DNA of 64,000 nucleotides from Rhodamnia argentea (Eukaryota; Streptophyta; Magnoliopsida; Myrtales; Myrtaceae), in contig NC_063155.1 of assembly GCF_020921035.1 (NCBI RefSeq), positions 9,657,001-9,721,000 of the forward strand. The letters run 5' to 3'. Positions 63,972 to 64,000 of the stretch are shown here, in pieces. The translations under genes were made by a program, and so were the position numbers. The first letter of the stretch is position 1. Each line of letters starts with the position of its first letter. The notes below the pieces were generated by a model that was not told the DNA's origin, did no database searches, and worked only from the letters and a program-made list of their open reading frames with translations.

Positions 63972-64000
63972 ATGGCTGCTTCCGCTGCATTCCCCTTCCC
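63972..64000 (+). CDS. 5' end of a further gene (runs off the window)
   Basis: The ATG at 63972 (context acaacaATGGCTGC, a good plant start context) begins MAASAAFPF and continues past the window. It follows a GA-rich leader typical of plant 5' UTRs (63847..63890). An Ala/Ser-rich start is compatible with a plastid transit peptide, but the function cannot be judged from nine codons. Confidence 0.5.

Overview
The window is nuclear DNA of a flowering plant, very probably a woody rosid. The intron-rich genes, plant-only families (CPSFL1, JMJ20, FIP37, raffinose synthase, an RGI-type receptor kinase), chloroplast-derived DNA inside an intron and many small non-autonomous transposons all fit this. 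The gene set and repeat style would suit Myrtaceae (Eucalyptus and relatives), but that is an impression, not a demonstration.

Layout. 0.36-1.4 kb: a SOUL haem-binding protein gene (-). 2.5-5.9 kb: CPSFL1 (-), a chloroplast Sec14-like lipid-transfer protein, with a decayed chloroplast psaB fragment in intron 3. 5.9-15.0 kb: gene-poor, with small TIR elements. 15.0-17.7 kb: a neprosin-domain protein gene (+). 19.2-22.5 kb: JMJ20 (-), a JmjC oxygenase, head to head with CDC48 (+, 23.7-28.2 kb) across 1.17 kb. 30.4-34.6 kb: an RGI3/RGI4-like LRR receptor kinase (-) with a TIR element in its only intron. 34.6-49.9 kb: a 15-kb repeat-rich stretch without a convincing gene. 49.9-55.9 kb: FIP37 (+), the WTAP-like subunit of the m6A writer. 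57.7-60.7 kb: raffinose synthase (+), followed by a broken partial copy of its own last exon. 63.97 kb to the end: the first codons of a further gene (+).

All eight complete gene models close in frame. Every intron but one is GT-AG; intron 1 of the neprosin gene appears to be GC-AG. Lengths: SOUL 222 aa, CPSFL1 260, neprosin 429, JMJ20 489, CDC48 811, RGI-like 1118, FIP37 339, raffinose synthase 772. The genes are mostly functionally unrelated neighbours; only JMJ20/CDC48 share a possible bidirectional promoter.

I found no clear new multi-gene system. The most distinctive material is in the repeats. One short palindromic family (GGAACCGG-rich) has two insertions with perfect 9-bp target duplications. 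Another family is built as a long palindrome of about 33-bp units. A 20-bp poly(A)-ending insert with 15-bp duplications lies inside the plastid fragment. There is also a long inverted repeat at 48.0-49.4 kb.
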